NCBI GenBank assembly: GCA_020152595.1
Contig: JAIGNY010001813.1
Span: 458,501 to 522,500 of the forward strand
Direction: 5' to 3'
DNA: 64,000 nt
Origin: Chiridota heheva
Taxonomy: Eukaryota; Echinodermata; Holothuroidea; Apodida; Chiridotidae
Shown here: positions 34,303 to 47,054 of the stretch, piece by piece
Position numbering within the stretch: position 1 is the stretch's first letter
How the letters are laid out: each line of letters begins with the position of its first letter
Program-made: the position numbers and the translations under genes
The notes under the pieces: model-generated
Database searches by the model: none
Told to the model about the DNA's origin: nothing
What the model saw: only the letters and a program-made list of their open reading frames with translations

Positions 34303-37300
34303 TATTAGGCCCTACCCTCGCTAAAAATATTATAGCCCCAATGGCAGTGTTTTGTACCTTGATCGTACATTGGAGAGCTCTTCTTTGGATCCATACTAAG
34401 TGCTGTAGCATTGACGACTCAAAATACAGCGATCTCATGCATTCTAGCTGTACCTGGGTGTGTGACACTTGTGACTTCATGAACTTCTCTGATTCTTTCT
34501 TCTCAACTAACAATTCCATTAACTTTACTAACTCATATGAGCCACTTCAAAATTGTTCTTCTGGCCTTGACTCGGGGTCCAACCACCATCCCGATGTCAA
34601 ATTAAAAACAAATCACAAAACGGAAAAAAGGAAGGTTCTAAAACTTCTTCTTATCAACTTTCAGAGTGTTTGAAACAAGACGGCCTCCGTGGAAAGTCTT
34701 ATCATAGAAAAAGACCCAGATGTCATTATTGGCACTGAAACCTGGCTTAATTCCGAAATTACAAGCGCTGAAATTTTTTTGGACAACTACACAGTCGTAT
34801 GCAAAGATAGAAATTCAAATGGTTATAGTGGTGTATTACAGGCAATAAAAAATGACCTGGTTTTCACTGAGCTCAATAAATTAGACTCTGACTGTGAAAT
34901 CATCTGGACCAAATTCCAATTTCCTAAGGAAAAAAGCATGTATAATAGACCCAGTCACAATGATCTTACTAGCCTACTGGAGTTGAAAAAATCCCTCCAA
35001 AAGCTTGGTAAAAATGCTGACAAAAACAATGTTATTCTTGCTGGTGATTTCAACCAACCTAGCATTAACTGGAGTCAAAACATTATTTCAGAAACTAACG
35101 CTTCCTCCGAAGCAGCCAAAATTCTTCTTGAAGTGACCAATTCATTTAATCTCACACAAATGGTGCAGTCACCCACCAGAGATAACAACATCCTTCATCT
35201 TGTTTTTACTAACAATTCACCAGCTGTGACCTCAGCTAATGTCATTCCCGGTATAAGTGACCATGATATTGTTAAACTGACCCTAAATATCTCCCCTCCT
35301 CGTAAAAAATTGCCTAAACGTAAAATCTATTTTTTTTAAAAGCTAACATAAAACGAATAAAAGAAGACCTGACCAAATTTAAACTGCAATATTATACTCA
35401 ATTCAATAACTCCATTGATGTTGATGAAAAATGGAATTTCTTTGAACAGGAAATTAAACTGATTATTGATAAAAACACGCCTCACAAATTCACCTCAACT
35501 AAACTAAACCTGCCCTGGTTTACCCGTATCCAACGCCGTCTCTGCAGGAAAAAATATAAACTGTTTAAAAAAGCTAAGACTAATCAACAAGCCAATGACT
35601 AGACTACCTATAAAAGCTTTAAAAAGGCTGTCCGTAAAAACCTTAAAGAAGCTAGAAACACCTTCATCTGTGATAAACTTAAAAACTCACTTCACAAAAA
35701 CCCAAAGGCATTCTGGTCCTATATCAGAAGATTAAGAAGTAACTCTGAAGGTGTATCTGATCTACTAAATAATGGTAAACTCTGCAGTGACAGTAAAACT
35801 GAAGCTAACATTCCAAATGACCAGTTTTTCAGTGTTTTCACAGAAGAAAACACCTCCCAAATCCCTGTAACTAAACCACTCACCAACAGCAAAATAAACC
35901 AACTCATAATTACCCCAGAAGGTGTCAAAAAGCAACTGCATAACCTAGACCCCGACAAAGCCTCAGGTCCTGACCAAATACCACCATGGTTTCTAAAAAC
36001 ACACGCTGATGACCTAATTCTAACTAATCTCTTTCAAACCTTTGTCGATAATGGTACTATCCCTAACAAGTGGAAAGAAGCATACATATGTAGCGTTTTT
36101 GAAAAAGGTGATAAACAAAACCCAGCTAATTACAGACCTGTTTCTCTCACCTGTGTTTGTAGTAAAATCCTTGAGCATATAATCTACTCACATGTGATTA
36201 AATTACTTGATGAACATAATATTTTAAGTGATTTACAACATGGCTTCTGTGCAAAAAGATCGGCTGAAACACAACTCCTCTTAACAATTTATGATATCTC
36301 TAAACAAATTGACCAAAACAGTAACGTCTCTATGGCTATTCTTGACTTCTCAAAAGCCCTTGATAAAGTCCCACACCAACGCCTGTTATCCAAACTTTCC
36401 GCCTATGGCATTGATGGAAATCTCCTGGCCTGGTTTGCATCATTCCTCAAGAACCGCATCCAGCGTGTTGTCTGTGATGGTGAAATCTCTGATTCTAAAC
36501 AGGTTTTACCGATTGTACCACAAGGTACTGTTTTGGGTCCATTACTTTTCTTTTATATGTAAATGACATCCCTGATAATATAAACAGCATAGTTAGACTG
36601 TTTTCTGATGACTGCCTTGTGTACAGAACAATTGATAACCCCTCTGACCAACAAATCCTCCATGATGATCTTAACAAACTTGAACAATGGCAAAACAAAT
36701 GGCAAATGAATTTCAACCCCTCTAAATGCTACATCTTGTCAATTTCCTGTAAGAAATGCTTTAAATCACTTCTCTATACCTTATGCAACCAGCCACTAAA
36801 ACATGTCAACTCCCACCTACACCTAGGTGTTAAAATTGATAATAAACTTAGACGGGATAAACATATACATAACATAACCAAGAAAGCTAACTCTGTACTT
36901 GGCCTATTAAAACGTAACCTCTCAAACTGTCCCAACGACGTTAAATTCACTGCTTATAAAGCTCTAGTCAGGCCAGTACTTGAGTATGCATCAGCAGTCT
37001 GGGACCCCCATCACCAGTGCGATGTGGATAAACTTGAATCTATTCAAAGGAGAGCAGCCAGGTTCTGTATGGCAGACTGCTCTTATAAATCTAGTGTAAA
37101 AAAACATGCTTCATAAACTAAATTGGCCCCTGCTAAAAACAAGAAGATACAACACCCAGCTACATATGCTATATAAAATCAATAACAATCTTGTCGCCAT
37201 CAATAAAAATGAACTTATCCCCACCGTCAGAACTAAAACAAGAAATAATCATGAACCTAATTTCCAGGTTGCCTATGCTAAAAAGAATGTATATAAACAC

Positions 37301-37560
37301 TCTTTCTTCCCTCACACACTAAAGGATTAGAATGCTTTACCATCAGACATTGTACATGCACCAAGTCTCAACTCTTTCAAAGCTAAACTTACTAGGCTAG
37401 GCCTAACACTTGTTGTATTGCTAACTAGTTTTTAATTTATTTAATTTTTTTTTTTTTACTCATACTTTTTACGCTCGGTTGGCGCTCATGTCCTCTTGAA
37501 GGATTTTTGCCGACTTAACCGATTCAGATTCGTCAGACGATTTTTACAGAAAAAAAAGTA
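34303..37560 (+). pseudogene. CR1/L2-like LINE, nearly full length, broken
   Basis: The N-terminal part has a PHD-like remnant (HTKCCSIDDSKY then WVCDTCDF). The APE endonuclease follows (34689-35336) with GTETWL, AGDFNQPSI and ISDHD. Next come a basic linker and the reverse transcriptase: NYRPVSLTCVCSKILEH, motif A LDFSKALDKVPH, motif B LPIVPQGTVLGPLLF and motif C LFSDDCLVY (36594-36620). The thumb and C-terminus run to about 37400 with LGLLKRNLSNCP and RPVLEYASAVWDPH. A T-rich 3' region follows. Stops or shifts lie near 34672, 35337, 35602, 36560, 37114 and 37328, so it is dead. Motif C has Ser where Ala (FADD) is usual. Clade assignment is from motif style only. Confidence 0.88.
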
Positions 37561-37562
37561 GT

Positions 37563-37757
37563 CCAAAATTATTCGATAAAAGTAACTTCAAAAAAAAAAA
37601 AAAAAAAATGGTTTCGTTTTCAGAAAGATCTTAAAACAGATTTCTCTATATTTTTAACACCTCGCTTAAATTAAAACAGTACAGGAGGATGATTTTGTAG
37701 TACCCTCAGAGGCCAGCCATCACCAACGGCAGCATGTCAGTCCGACGGTAGGCCTAC
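37563..37757. repeat. Second copy, R2 part, right of the LINE
   Basis: GATAAAAGTAACTTC, an A run, ATGGTTTCGTTTTCA, ACACCTCGCTTAAAT and GGCCAGCCATCACCAACGG match the first copy at 33556-33815. This side carries an internal 21-base A run. Confidence 0.7.
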
Positions 37758-38559
37758 AGAGTCGTGGAACCAGTAAGCCTATGGAAAAATGTTTTCCTAA
37801 ATCATTTTAAGTGTTAGCCTACCTCATCTTCGTTCCCTTCCTCGTTAACTGACATTGTCGCAATATATGGGCGTCCGGTGAATATGAAACAAGTAAAAAA
37901 TTAGCAAATGCTGGGAGGCCGTCTCATCTAATAGGCTACTGCGTGTCGCCATTGCCAAGTCGCCTACAACAAGTTCAAGTTTAATGTCCGTGTTTGTTTC
38001 TTGTTTTTGTTTGCTTTCGCATATGCAGTCGTACATGTACGTACGCTAACTGCATTTAACATTGAGGATGTACTATACTATTTACTTTTAAGCGTCTTAT
38101 TTTAGTGTGTGAAGGTCATAATTGCGACTATAGTAAGCGCTATGTAATCTGGTTCCAGAAAAAAATTCCCATAAAATCCCATAACATGTACCAACTGGTT
38201 TTATTGGGAATTTATAGGACCATAAGGGATCTTATCGAGCTTTATTGGACTTTTGAATGGGATGATATTGAACTTTTTATGGGACTAGTCTGAATTTTCA
38301 TGTTGAATCCTATAAGAATTTGTCCTGTAACTGTGTAAAGCCCCATTGAAAACCAGTTATTGACAATTTTCCCCTACAGGTAATACAATTTTTTTAAGTT
38401 TGTCTTGGAAAAAAGGAGGGGAAGGCGTAGGTAGTTGGTGAAGGGGATTTCGCCTGCACGGTCACGTACTTTCTTCCCGGGTGGAATAAAAATTAGGAAA
38501 TGTTGACAATGAATTGAAAATAATTGGTAAACTTGAAACTTGAAGGACATTTTGGTTAA
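37758..38559. other. No gene recognised
   Basis: Short ORFs only. Nothing splice-flanked or motif-bearing was found. Confidence 0.35.
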
Positions 38560-38725
38560 ATTTAGCAACATTTTAGCAAACTTTCTCGAAAATTGAATAA
38601 AATTTCCCGAAAATAAAGAAACTTTCCCAAAATGAAGGAAATTTCCCAAAACTTGAAGAACGCTCCCAAAAATAAAGAAAATTTCCCGAAAATGATGCCT
38701 TCCTTTTTGAAAATTGAAGGAACCT
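38560..38725. repeat. Degenerate AAATTTCCCGAAAATAAAGA tandem
   Basis: Seven or eight imperfect units of about 20 bp. It resembles the tandem at 49670-49920. Confidence 0.6.
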
Positions 38726-38809
38726 TTCTGGAAAATCAATTTTTTCCGAATAGCATCACTGACGTTTCATTTACATTACAGTGCAGATTTTCTGCTTATA
38801 ACCGAAAAA

Positions 38810-39241
38810 TTATTGGGGTTCTTGCCCCACCCTCCCCCACCCATGAAAGGCCACCCTTCTATACGGCATTTGGGGGTACCACTAGTTTGCGGTCAGTCTC
38901 ATAGAAATGCCAGGGTTCCTTGCAGTGGACAGGCAGGGTTTCACATTTCTCTCGGTTTGTTGGCGGCCCACAGCTTAATTCCGCATATTTTTATTACAAA
39001 AATACAGCCAAGTTTCCTGCGTCTTAAGGCATTAATTCATCCACAGGAATGTCCAACATTACATGACTTCTGGGGCCACCCGGCCTTCTACTTTTCGGTA
39101 ATTCATCCAGTGAGACAGTGCCTAATTTAAGGAATCTTACAGCACTACATAATAACGGGCTGACGGCGATGACACCGAATACGTCTTAACGTTGAGGTCC
39201 AGACCAGGGGCGTAAATACCGGGGTAGGTGTCACCCTCTCC

Positions 39242-39276
<35 letters not shown>
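38810..39276 (+). repeat. Old dispersed repeat ending in a long A run
   Basis: CATCCACAGGAATGTCCAAC and CGGTAATTCATCC resemble 9890-9960. A CCAGGGGCGTAAATACCGGG block precedes an A run of about 36 at 39241-39276. ORFs here are broken repeat. Confidence 0.45.
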
Positions 39277-39277
<1 letters not shown>

Positions 39278-39789
39278 GTTGAGACAATCACACTTTGAAG
39301 CCAAATCATAAAACGATTTTGACTATTAAATTGTTTACAGGGAGACATTTTTTTTCAAATGCATGGGATGCTAAGTTTGAGGCCGTCTGTAAATCTTATG
39401 TTTTACACCCCCGGCCAATCAAAGCACCTGGTTCGACAAAAGAAAGTTTGGAGCCATACCCTATTCAGGAATATTCCCGTCAATTTTCATTTTCAGATTT
39501 ATGATCAGGGCCGTTATTCTCATCCGGAAAATGTGTGTGTGGGAGGGGGTGGCATAAAAAGGTTAGTTTCCTCCCTTGATTTTCCGCACCAAAAATTTGG
39601 GGGCGGAAAACAACTTTTCCAACTTACCTTCTTTTGCACTTATTTCAGGAATGACAATTTTAAATCAATAAGGCATTGTTGGTTCAAGTCTGTTGCTTTA
39701 AAAAAAGGAATAAATAGTTGGGTTAGGATAAATAGTAGGTTTAGGATTATTTAATTAGTAGTACCGTACCAGTGTAAAGTGTTTTTACG

Positions 39790-40024
39790 TTAATCCTGTA
39801 TCAAACAGTCAAAGGAATGAGATTAAGTTTTGTGATAAATTTTGTGACCATGAAGATACTACTGAACATATTTTTAACTGTTTCTACTTTAAGAACATTA
39901 TTGAAATGGATATGAGCAAAACAAACCTTTATGATACGGACAATATGGAAAACCTAAGGAAAATAGCCTGGTACGCAGAGAGAGTAAATGAAATAAAAAT
40001 AATAAAGCTAACAATGAACAGATG
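39790..40024 (+). pseudogene. LINE C-terminal fragment
   Basis: An open frame of about 75 codons ends at TGA 40022-40024. It carries FCDKFCDHEDTTEHIFNC, a Cys-His knuckle-like C-terminal motif of LINE polyproteins, then NLYDTDNMENLRKIAWYAE and a short tail. This family differs from the 34-37 kb LINE and from the 6-7 kb fragments. It is 5' truncated, with no reverse transcriptase motifs nearby. Confidence 0.6.
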
Positions 40025-40199
40025 AGCTTTCCCGATCTCCGCACAGTTTAAATCAATGTATAAGTATATTTAGCCAAGTGTTTTACGAGTCTTGCACGTC
40101 TGCACGTCATAATCGAATTGATTCTTTATCGACTGTGCCTGGTATTTTCATCAGAGTGGACTCCGTGATGAACCACGTGAACCACCTGAAAATATAACC

Positions 40200-40650
40200 T
40201 TAGTTTGCTGAGAATATGTCAAAAATTGGTGAAGAAAATAAAATTCCGTCCCATTTTGTTTCCGCGTACGTTAAAAATGATAAAACAGGCACTATCGCGC
40301 ACAAAATGCATCTTTACTAATGTGCACGAGCGATCGCGCACGCGCATTTTAATGTCTGGCAGTGTACGTTGAAAAGACCATGTGATAAGCGTGGATTACG
40401 CTTGCGTGCTTTTTACTGGTACGCACGCTTGGAGAAAAGACGAAAACTAAGGAAATGTTTGAGCAACACCTACAGAAGTAGATTCCTTCAAATAGCCGGC
40501 GGATCTGACGATTACATGAGTACACTCGCGCCAATCGTACATGGTTACGCGATACTTATGCTGTTCAAGCATTATCAGCATTTTGAGTCAATTTCGTCAA
40601 ACAAATCATGTTTTTTTACCAGCATATTAAGTTTTAGAACATCCTAGCAA
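40200..40650. other. CpG-rich stretch, possible regulatory region
   Basis: A cluster of CG dinucleotides (CTATCGCGCAC, GAGCGATCGCGCACGCGCAT) occurs at 40289-40350 and continues with scattered CGs to 40555. The ORF at 40369-40647 begins with TTG and has no recognised motif. This may be a promoter, or simply less deaminated repeat. Confidence 0.3.
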
Positions 40651-41355
40651 CATGGTAGCCTGTTCTTTGTAATATTTGGAGGTTATATAGAAAGCCAGAC
40701 TTACTCAAAAACAACTTTGAGATCATCGTTAACTTTGCACAGAGAAGTCAACTGAACTTTTCCCGTTTAACATTATAGTAGGTGGGCTCGAAGTTCATGC
40801 ACCTAAGGACTTAAATGTTATTTTTCTTTGATGAAAAAAAAAAAATAATGTTGTTGTTATTTCTCCGCATTTTATCCATGATAAATTCACAGAAACTTGA
40901 TATTTTACTTATCAAGATAAATTTTTTGTTTTGGCAAAATCGCGAATATCTCAAAGTTCGTGCATCAATAATAAACCTATGCAACTTGTAGCAGCTGTAT
41001 CAGTTAAACGTAAAAAAGGCTTGAAAGAAAATACGGGAAGAAAACATTTGAATTTTTTTATTTCCAAAGTGCGTATTCATTGAAAATATGGCCAGCAACA
41101 CTAAAGTCTAGTGAGCCACCATGTCAATAAAGTGCTATGGGCTATTATCCGATTATGCAACTGATATGAAACATCACTGAAACAACAAACTTCCGATGGC
41201 TACCAACTAATTTCCTTTCTTGCCGCGTAAACACGAAAAACTTAGTTTCTCTGTATTTAAGGAGACGATCTGATCCCAAATCAAATGATTATATCACTAA
41301 GTAAAACTTATCAGTTGTATAACTCCCCACTTCTACCCCCGGCAATGTCAGTCAA

Positions 41356-41391
41356 ATGTGAGTCATTGACATATGAAATAGTGACTCACAT
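41356..41391. promoter_or_regulatory. Inverted pair of AP-1-like sites
   Basis: ATGTGAGTCA (41356-41365) and TGACTCACAT (41382-41391) form 10 bp inverted arms around 16 bases. Each arm contains a consensus AP-1/CREB-family site (TGAGTCA). No gene is assigned nearby. Confidence 0.35.
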
Positions 41392-42805
41392 GTGGCTCTG
41401 TGGTCTTTTACAGTAAAATTCTGCGTAGAACTGAATTTTCTATGTTAAGCATTGTTACGCATACGCGAATATACGCAGGTTAGAGAAACAGAACAACATG
41501 GGCGAGAAAATTACACGGGCGTTTTCAAGGGCGTATATATATAAATAGTGCCCAGGAGTTGGATTGCACTGTATGAGCGTTGCAACGCGTATAATGCCAT
41601 ATGGGTATGTACGCAGAAGTATAGGGTAAGGTACAGTATTTAAAATATTGCCCACGCTAATTCAGGGGCGGATTTTCATTTTATTTATGGATTTAATGCA
41701 AAAATGTTCAAAGTAAAAGTTTGTCAAGTTGTTTCAGTGATGAACATTAATAAGTTCTTTACTAGCTCTGGGCGTCTTTTATTATCATTATTATTATTTT
41801 TTTGTGGCGATGGTGGTGTTAGTTTGGACTTTTTATGGAATATGTGGGATGATTCACCCTTCTTAGTCCGTCATCTTGTTATGTTATGTTATGATGTTAC
41901 ATATTCGTTGTATAATGGCCCATAGCATTGTAGTAATATGGGTATGTTCCGTAAAGCATCCTTGCTTCTATAGCCTTGTCGGTACTTCGTTAAGGCGAAG
42001 GGTGGAGTTTGTAAATCTACATGTATAACTATTTGCTTGTACAAATTAAAATAAGGGTTTCTCTTCTAATTATAGAAATATACTTTTGTTAAATTTTTAC
42101 ACAATTGTCCAGTACAGATATAAATTTAATATTTTTGTTTGAATTTCCAACTTTACAGCATTTGAGAAGTTGTTCTGAAAATCCCCAGTATACTTGCAGC
42201 CCTAGCTGATGAACTTAAAGACAATCAACGACGAAAAAGCAGGTCTGACACTTTATACAGGTGTCTCATATGGTGACGATTCACATTGACAGGTATACTT
42301 CTTTAGATTGACTTCCTTAGATTTACTTCCTTTGATTTATATCGTAAGGCAACAGAGCATCATGTATTATAATATCTTTTAATTATTTATTTTCAAAAGT
42401 TGGGATATTATTAATCATATTTTACATATGTGCATCAGAATTCCCGCTTTGAAATTGGAAGTTTTAAATTATTGAACTTTTTTAGGAGCATTGTAATGAT
42501 AAAGTCTCCTCATACATCCATGCAAAATTTATTAATCATCTATTAATTGAAAAATGTTCCATAATAAGGCTAAGCTTTGTATTGTTTTTGCCTGTTCCTT
42601 TTTGTGAATTTTAACTGATTTATGCAAGTTTTTGAGGTATGTGTTGGAAATAATGAGGAAATACTCAGACTTCATAGCTAGCAGGCTAGTAAAATTGATC
42701 ATACAATTTTGATGACTCTAAAGAAATATTGTCTGTTTGTTCGCTATTTAAATTGACTTGTTTGGACTGAAATGAACTTTCTTCAAACTGATCGATATAT
42801 TTAAC
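41392..42805. other. No gene recognised
   Basis: Short ORFs without motifs. AT-rich throughout. Confidence 0.35.
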
Positions 42806-42807
42806 TC

Positions 42808-42950
42808 ACAAGGGCCATTCTCCAATAGGCCTAAAGCTGTTACATATGTGACAATTTGCGAAATGGGTCTAGCAAATCCTTGGGAGACCAACATGGTATG
42901 CAGGGCCATTCTCCAGCCCGTTACATGTGTGACATACTGTGGAATGGTCA
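42808..42950. repeat. Short local duplication
   Basis: GGGCCATTCTCC, GTTACATATGTGACA and an AATGG end occur twice, at 42808-42867 and 42902-42945. The second copy lacks about ten bases. Confidence 0.6.
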
Positions 42951-43639
42951 ATTTGCTGGAATTTACGCGTTTACCATCGATTCTGGAAGGCATATTGGCG
43001 CCGTTCGGCAGCACAAGAAAGGGGTGCTGAACAAGAGACGCACTTAACGCAGTAAGTGCATTAAAATTTTGCGCTAATCGTGATAACCGTGGGGTAATGT
43101 TAACCTTTGCTGATTGTATAGTGCTGCTCAGCTAAAGCGTCAAAGATTTCTTATAGTACTCTGGGTTAAAAACGTGGGGAAAAATATCGCCAATTTTCAA
43201 CATCTCTTGAAAGGCTTTTAAATCCATTAAAAACCATGAAAACAAAATGTAAATAATAAAAGTTTTCATGATATATCTGTGACATATTAGTGCTACATTC
43301 CCACATTTTTTCCATCATGTCAACCCAATGTTTTTTGTTTTTTCAATCCTTGGTCATACTTCTTTGAATGACATTATCTATTTTTGCAAATTGGGTTTTA
43401 ATGATAACCACATCCCTACTTCAAGCTCTGAAAATCTGAAAACAGAAAAAACAGAGATAATTTGTGCTGTGCCACCTCCCATATGTCTGTATGTACACCA
43501 CACACATAGTATAAATTAAATATTCTTCAAAAGTTTGATTAACAACAACTTAAAGACTAAAAGTCACTGTGTGTTTTCGTTTGTTTTTCTTCTTCAGGTG
43601 GTCAATAGGCCTAGTATGTTAATATATCTTTAGAAATAC

Positions 43640-44075
43640 ATTACCAGGGGCGTAGCTAAGAAATTGTATTGAAGGGAAGGGGGGGAAGGAATATTTCCCG
43701 ACAAAATCTTTGACACCGTAGGCGTCAATGCTAGCGCGAAGCCGTATCCCACACAGCGTGGGGTCTAGCCTTAGGGCCCCTTAGTGGGGTCTAGGGGCGA
43801 AGCCACTGGAAGCTTTAGGTATTTGAAGGCTGATATATTATCTAAAATTAACACAGATTTGCACGGCAATATCACCCCAAAACAGCATGGAAACGTAACT
43901 ATTTAGGCCCCTAAACGTTTCCGTTATTCATGGGGACTTTTGTTTTAAAACTGAAACACCAGCGTTCATTTAGGTACCATATGTTATAAACTACAAAAGA
44001 AGCAAAAACGCAAAATACACTTTTTAATTGTTTTTCCCCAAACGGCGTGGGGTCTAAAGGCCCGCTTTCAGCGTA
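43640..44075 (+). repeat. CCAGGGGCGTAGC-type repeat
   Basis: It opens CCAGGGGCGTAGCTAAG and contains GTGGGGTCTAG and GGGGCGAAGCCACTGGA, then a second CGGCGTGGGGTCTA near 44042. The GGGCGAAGCC wording recurs at about 49493. Confidence 0.5.
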
Positions 44076-44449
44076 GGAGATTACGAAGTACTTTTGAGAA
44101 CAAAAGGGCAAACTTTGGAGAAAATATATAATCAGTTCGTTTCACCGTGTGTCTGCGTTTACAAGTTTACATACTCCACACAACAAATATGCGTATGTAC
44201 TTGGTTGGTGTTACGTTACATTGTTGCTAGAGTGAAAACAAACTTTTGCGTGATACACGTGGGCAAGTCTGTATGCGTGTACTGTGTGCATGTAAACCAA
44301 ACACAGCTGATCGCTTTGTGTTTACTTCAATGCAAGCCTGAGGTGAATGCGCGCGGTTGCTATGCGTACTGATGACCTCTGGTCACATTTCCAACCAAGT
44401 GAATTAAAATGTGCGTCTTATATGAAATTCAGTGCAGCGTATAGTTACA

Positions 44450-44515
44450 CCAGAGAGCGTGATATCATTCGCCCTATACTACGTAGTATAGGGCGAATGA
44501 CGTCACGCTCTCTGG
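44450..44515. promoter_or_regulatory. 66 bp near-perfect palindrome with a CRE
   Basis: Two 33-base arms (CCAGAGAGCGTGATATCATT... and its complement) meet with no spacer at CTACGTAG. Only two positions mismatch. In the right arm these create TGACGTCA, a perfect CRE, against TGATATCA on the left. The region just before is CpG-bearing, and CCAATC and GATTGG boxes follow at about 44563 and 44585. Confidence 0.7.
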
Positions 44516-44872
44516 CTACACTCAAATCCTACACAAATTTCAAGCTCATTGGTATTCAGTCCATCCAATCAAGCAAGTTATTCTGATTGGTGAAGGCTAG
44601 ATTGAAATATTCCTTGTTTTTCCTAGCAACTTCAATATGTGTATTCATTTTCACCAACTTGACATCGACCATATCATGGAGATACTATTTGAGATAGTAC
44701 CTCCATGACCATATACCATGGAATAACGGACTGCAAATTAGAGGTGTGTCCCCTCTCAACCAATCACATTGCAGGAAACAAAACTTAGGTGTGCATGAAA
44801 ACTTTGAGCAGTCATAACTCGGTCAATTAGGGCAACAAGTTAGATTGATAGATATATTTGTTGTTTTCATAG

Positions 44873-45009
44873 ATTCTTCAAGAACATGGGCAACCATGAA
44901 CAGATATGTAACTTGCTGCAAAAGCAAACACCCATCTCATGCCAGTGTTGCATTTTCGCTGTTTTCTTTAGGACGGAAGACATCAAAGCTTCTTGTGAAA
45001 GCATTTGAG
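44873..45009 (+). other. Weak splice-flanked exon candidate
   Basis: Acceptor TTGTTTTCATAG precedes 137 bp and a GTAATC donor. One frame is fully open (includes MNRYVTCCKSKHPSHASVAF). A second is open almost throughout. The phase does not match the next candidate at 45998. No family was recognised. Confidence 0.22.
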
Positions 45010-45997
45010 GTAATCAAATTTCATTATGTTTGATATATCCAGCAATTATTTTGCAGCTTTCTGGATCAGAAATCATGAATACATACAAGTTTAACACCTA
45101 GTAATAGCTTAAAAAAGTATCACACCAGGGAGCTGTTACTTTGACGGCTCCCTGATCACACTTTTGTTTGGAAGAAGTATAGGCAATAGTGTATCCTGAC
45201 CTTAGAAACAAAAAAGACGGCAAATTTTCACCCTTTAATGAATCTAGTTCATTAGTCCAGGAGAATTCTTTGCCGGATCAATCTTGAGCTTTAAAAATGT
45301 TTGGAAAAATATACATATTGGGGAATCTTTGCCTAATAGAAATAAACACTCCTCACCTAAGCAAAAATGAATAAAAGGGTAAAGACTTGAAGAAGGAATG
45401 TACTGTATATATAAGTTTGGCAATTTGACTGCTGCATAAACTTGTTGCTTGCAAAGTGAGGTAGTATCTCACTATCCTAAATACAAGTTGAGGTTAGGTT
45501 CTTGATTAATATCAGTGTTTTTTTAGCATGTAGTTTATTTATTTATTAAAGGTATAATCATGGACAGAGACAGCATTAACTGAACATTAACTGAGCATTA
45601 ATTTTGAACATTTTCAAGGTCTCAAATTAAGTGAAGAAAAAATAACTTATTTTTGAGATATTGTCTTGTTTATACATTACATTTTTCAATATTTTACCAA
45701 ACTTCGAAGCTTTGACTCATAACTTGAAAACTACTGTACATTTGCTATTTTCAAACTTCAAAGATAGATTATTAAACTCAGAATTAATTGTTCTTTTCGC
45801 TACACGGTCGACAGAAACCTGTTCCTCTCCATAGGCCTTTAGTATACCATAAGCATGCAAATTTAAATTTTCAAACAATTGTGCCAAGGTTTGGCTAGTA
45901 ACATATGTGCCTTAATGTCTGTTCTGTGTTGAAAAGTGTTTTCTCTGCAGTTATTGGAATAAAAATGATTAAGTTGTCTAAAACCTATTTTTTCCAG

Positions 45998-46068
45998 TTT
46001 TATTCGATGGGAAGGAGTTCTTTTGGTTAATAATTATGCACCACAACCACCATTCATTGCTGCATTTG
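45998..46068 (+). CDS. Candidate host exon
   Basis: An acceptor (CTATTTTTTCCAG) precedes 71 bp with a GTAAGT donor. In one frame it reads FIRWEGVLLVNNYAPQPPF and leaves one base. The candidate at 48252 continues that frame. I do not recognise the protein. Another frame is open as well, so the reading is not certain. Confidence 0.3.
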
Positions 46069-46109
46069 GTAAGTTTGCTTAAAACCTATGTATTTTACAT
46101 CATTAGTTG

Positions 46110-46365
46110 TTTTGCTCCTTAAAGTTTGAAACAGTCAGACCCGACCTGATGAATAACCAGGTCGGGTCAGATTTTTACTCTTTATTTTCTTTATTCTGAA
46201 AACCTTAGTTGTTGTGGAAGTTGGTGCTGAATATCATATTAGCAATGGATGAAGAAGTCCTTATTGTGTGGTTATCTTAATTAAGATGAAGTAGCCTCAC
46301 TATTTGCTATTATAAGTTTGTAGTTATGATTTGCTGGAACAATTTTTTAAGGAGAAGGACAAGTC
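46110..46365 (+). repeat. Dispersed repeat, inverted relative to 8265-8620
   Basis: Contains a GACCCGACCTG...CAGGTCGGGTC hairpin. It would lie in the intron between the two candidate exons. Confidence 0.7.
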
Positions 46366-47050
46366 ATGTGTGTTTACCCGATGGCTTCCCTAGCTCTCCC
46401 AGAGAGAGAGAAGAAAGATGTGACTTCCCCTTCTGTCAAAACTTTTAATTCTATTGCTATCATTTCATGAATTATAAATTTCCTATTAGGAACCCTGCTG
46501 CTGTACCAATTAATATTAGCTGCCGAATTGAACATACACCATTTATGGTTCAGATATAATAGGAATCAGGTCACGATGGTGTGTGTGTTTGTCTGTGTGT
46601 GTGGGCGTGTGTTACAGATTGCTTGTAGACACAATATCCCAAGAACAATACATTTGATTCATGTCATATCTGGCACGGGTTACGGTCTACTTTTATGCCC
46701 TATCACTTTGGTAGCCATGTTATGAATGTTACTGACAGGGCTTTATGTAAAATCTTGAAATAGTGATAATTGTTTAACTGTGTTTTGCTTCATACTTGTA
46801 AGATAATGTTGTTAGTTGTTATGCACATACTAATGTTGTCAACGGGTTCTATTTTATTGATATGATAATGGCCATTGCTTATGAATATGTCATTTAGAAT
46901 ATTTCATAGTATACGCAATGACACTTTAAAGAGGCGATATCGTCATATGTGCACAATATTTAGAATTCCCTTCAAATTGTTTGATTGGTTGAAATTTTGC
47001 TGCGCGATTTGTTGTCTCGTATTGCAAGGTATATAATTATTTGAAACACC
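46366..47050. other. No feature recognised
   Basis: AT-rich, with one TG-rich spot near 46578-46610. No ORF with a recognisable motif. Confidence 0.35.
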
Positions 47051-47054
47051 CTTG

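Noticed and set aside
38714-39130. 138-codon ORF
   Set aside because: It runs across two different repeat segments and shows no protein-like pattern.
40369-40647. 92-codon ORF with basic start
   Set aside because: It begins with TTG rather than ATG, has no motif, and no flanking splice sites were found. The CpG cluster is noted instead.
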